Assembly (NCBI GenBank): GCA_002401765.2
Contig: NVTY02000035.1
Span: 44,300-108,299, forward strand
DNA from: Thiotrichaceae bacterium
Lineage (GTDB): Bacteria > Pseudomonadota > Gammaproteobacteria > SZUA-140
Length of the DNA stretch: 64,000 nt
Reading direction: 5' to 3'
Shown here piece after piece: positions 63,103 to 64,000 of this stretch (position 1 is its first letter; every line of letters begins with the position of its first letter). A program made the position numbers and the translations under genes. The notes beneath the pieces were generated by a model. That model worked only from the letters and a program-made list of their open reading frames with translations, searched no databases and had not been told where the DNA came from.

Positions 63103-63861
63103 ATGATTTCTGATCAAGAAAAAAATGCAGGTAGAGTTGCTCTGATCACAGGTTCGACATCAGGAATAGGTAAAGCTATTGCACTACAGCTTGCTAATGA
63201 TGGCTTCACTATTGTCTTTCATTCAAGATCATCTGTAATCGAAGGTGAGAGCCTGGCTAGTACTAGCCCGAATGCAGCATACATCCAAGCTGACTTGTCT
63301 GATCAAGTTCAAGCAAAACGCTTAGTGTCAGATACTTTATCTAAATATGGGCGGTTAGATGTTCTAGTTAACAATGCAGGAATCAATGTCTCCATTCCTC
63401 ATGGCTCATTGAAAGAAGCGTCCCCAGAAATATGGCGAGACCTCTATGAAGTAAATGTCATTGCTCCTTGGACTTTAATCGCTGAGGCAGAGCAAGCCCT
63501 TAGAAAGGCATCAACGCAAGAATGCCCAGCTAGCATTATTAATATCAGCTCACATGCAGGTGTACGCCCTAAAGGTGCTTCAATTCCTTATGCAGCAAGT
63601 AAATCCGCTCTTAATCATATAACGCAACTTTTGGCCTTGACCCTATCACCTGATATCCGGGTTAATGCAATTGCTCCGGGGCTTGTAGATACGCCGATGA
63701 CAGAAAGCTGGATTGAGGCACATAAGCTCTGGAAAGAAAAATCACCAATGAAACGTGGTGCAAAACCAAGTGAAATTGCACATACGGCTTCAATGCTTGT
63801 TTCTAGCAGTTACCTAACAGGTGAAATCATTCTTTCTGATGGTGGGCTTAATCTCACATGA
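63103..63861 (+). CDS. Short-chain dehydrogenase/reductase (3-oxoacyl-ACP reductase-like)
   Basis: A 252-residue NAD(P)-dependent SDR: TGSTSGIG nucleotide-binding motif (about 16-23), NNAG (about 90), catalytic Ser-Tyr-Lys in INISSHAGVRP and IPYAASKSA, and the C-terminal APGLVDTPM and LTGEIILSDGGLNLT. FabG-like by sequence; substrate unknown. It begins about 28 bp after the intron and has no attC visible before the window end. Confidence 0.88.
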   Translation: MISDQEKNAGRVALITGSTSGIGKAIALQLANDGFTIVFHSRSSVIEGESLASTSPNAAYIQADLSDQVQAKRLVSDTLSKYGRLDVLVNNAGINVSIPHGSLKEASPEIWRDLYEVNVIAPWTLIAEAEQALRKASTQECPASIINISSHAGVRPKGASIPYAASKSALNHITQLLALTLSPDIRVNAIAPGLVDTPMTESWIEAHKLWKEKSPMKRGAKPSEIAHTASMLVSSSYLTGEIILSDGGLNLT

Positions 63862-64000
63862 ATAAAAAAATCCTAATCGGATAACCGGGGGTATCTAACT
63901 CCCAGTCCCCACAACATCCTGCATGCGGCTCCGCACAGGGCGTTTCATTTAGCGTGGTGAAGCGAAATCCATCCATCACGTAACGCGTATAGCCCCTGAG
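63862..64000 (-). other. Structured tail at the window edge, possibly the 3' end of a second group II intron on the minus strand
   Basis: On the minus strand CGCCCTGTGCGGAGCCGCAT followed by GCAGGATG forms a GCGG-AG-CCGC hairpin with flanking CCTG/CAGG, then GGGGACTGGGAGTTAGATAC CCCCGGTTATCC forms another stem. This order recalls domains V and VI of bacterial group II introns. The 5' part would lie beyond the right edge, so it is only suggested. Confidence 0.35.

Overview
The window is chromosomal DNA of a gammaproteobacterium. The evidence is the gene order mnmE-yidC-yidD-rnpA-rpmH-dnaA-dnaN-recF-gyrB (the replication-origin neighbourhood), a glrK-qseG-glrR operon, zapG/yhcB, yajQ, and an lgt-thyA-folA block. 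No marker here fixes the genus. No tRNA, rRNA or CRISPR array was seen.

Layout. (1) 1-5.5 kb, minus strand: a type III restriction-modification cluster (res running off the left edge, a DUF559 nuclease, mod) with a Fic protein just upstream. (2) 6-11.3 kb, minus: an orphan TRAP solute-binding protein, a UvrD-type helicase, a pentapeptide-repeat protein preceded by a tiny overlapping ORF, a secreted EF-hand protein and a retropepsin-like protease. (3) 11.3-15.4 kb, minus: glrR-qseG-glrK and the wreck of a PfkB sugar kinase. (4) 15.6-27.6 kb: signalling and secreted proteins, namely LysM-FecR plus CHASE2-PAS-GGDEF-EAL, a zinc-ribbon membrane protein, an ankyrin lipoprotein, YjbQ, two FGE-sulfatase-fold proteins (one with haem c motifs), a receiver-PAS-GGDEF-EAL protein and a LuxR-type response regulator. 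(5) 27.8-33 kb, plus: a cobalamin riboswitch and btuB-btuF-btuC-btuD, ending in a degenerate PduO-like adenosyltransferase. (6) recQ, then a minus-strand Panacea-domain gene overlapping a two-TM protein (candidate toxin-antitoxin pair). (7) 37-47.6 kb: the origin region, with DnaA boxes between dnaA and dnaN and three parS or parS-like sites inside recF. (8) 47.7-56.6 kb: a frameshifted HDOD-GAF gene, zapG, folA, thyA, lgt, fbp, a DksA-like protein, yajQ, a tandem histone-fold-like protein, and a small operon of secreted protein, cupin and GST. (9) 56.6-64 kb: an accessory region with hipBA, a HigBA-like module between two long direct repeats, an integron-type cassette with attC, a group II intron and an SDR oxidoreductase.

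The clearest functional unit is the B12 locus: the riboswitch controls outer-membrane capture (BtuB), periplasmic binding (BtuF), inner-membrane transport (BtuCD) and perhaps intracellular handling. The most unusual items are the two-repeat histone-fold-like protein, the Panacea/two-TM pair, the degenerate PduO at the end of the btu operon, the haem-FGE fusion, and the direct-repeat-flanked toxin-antitoxin module next to an attC and group II intron.
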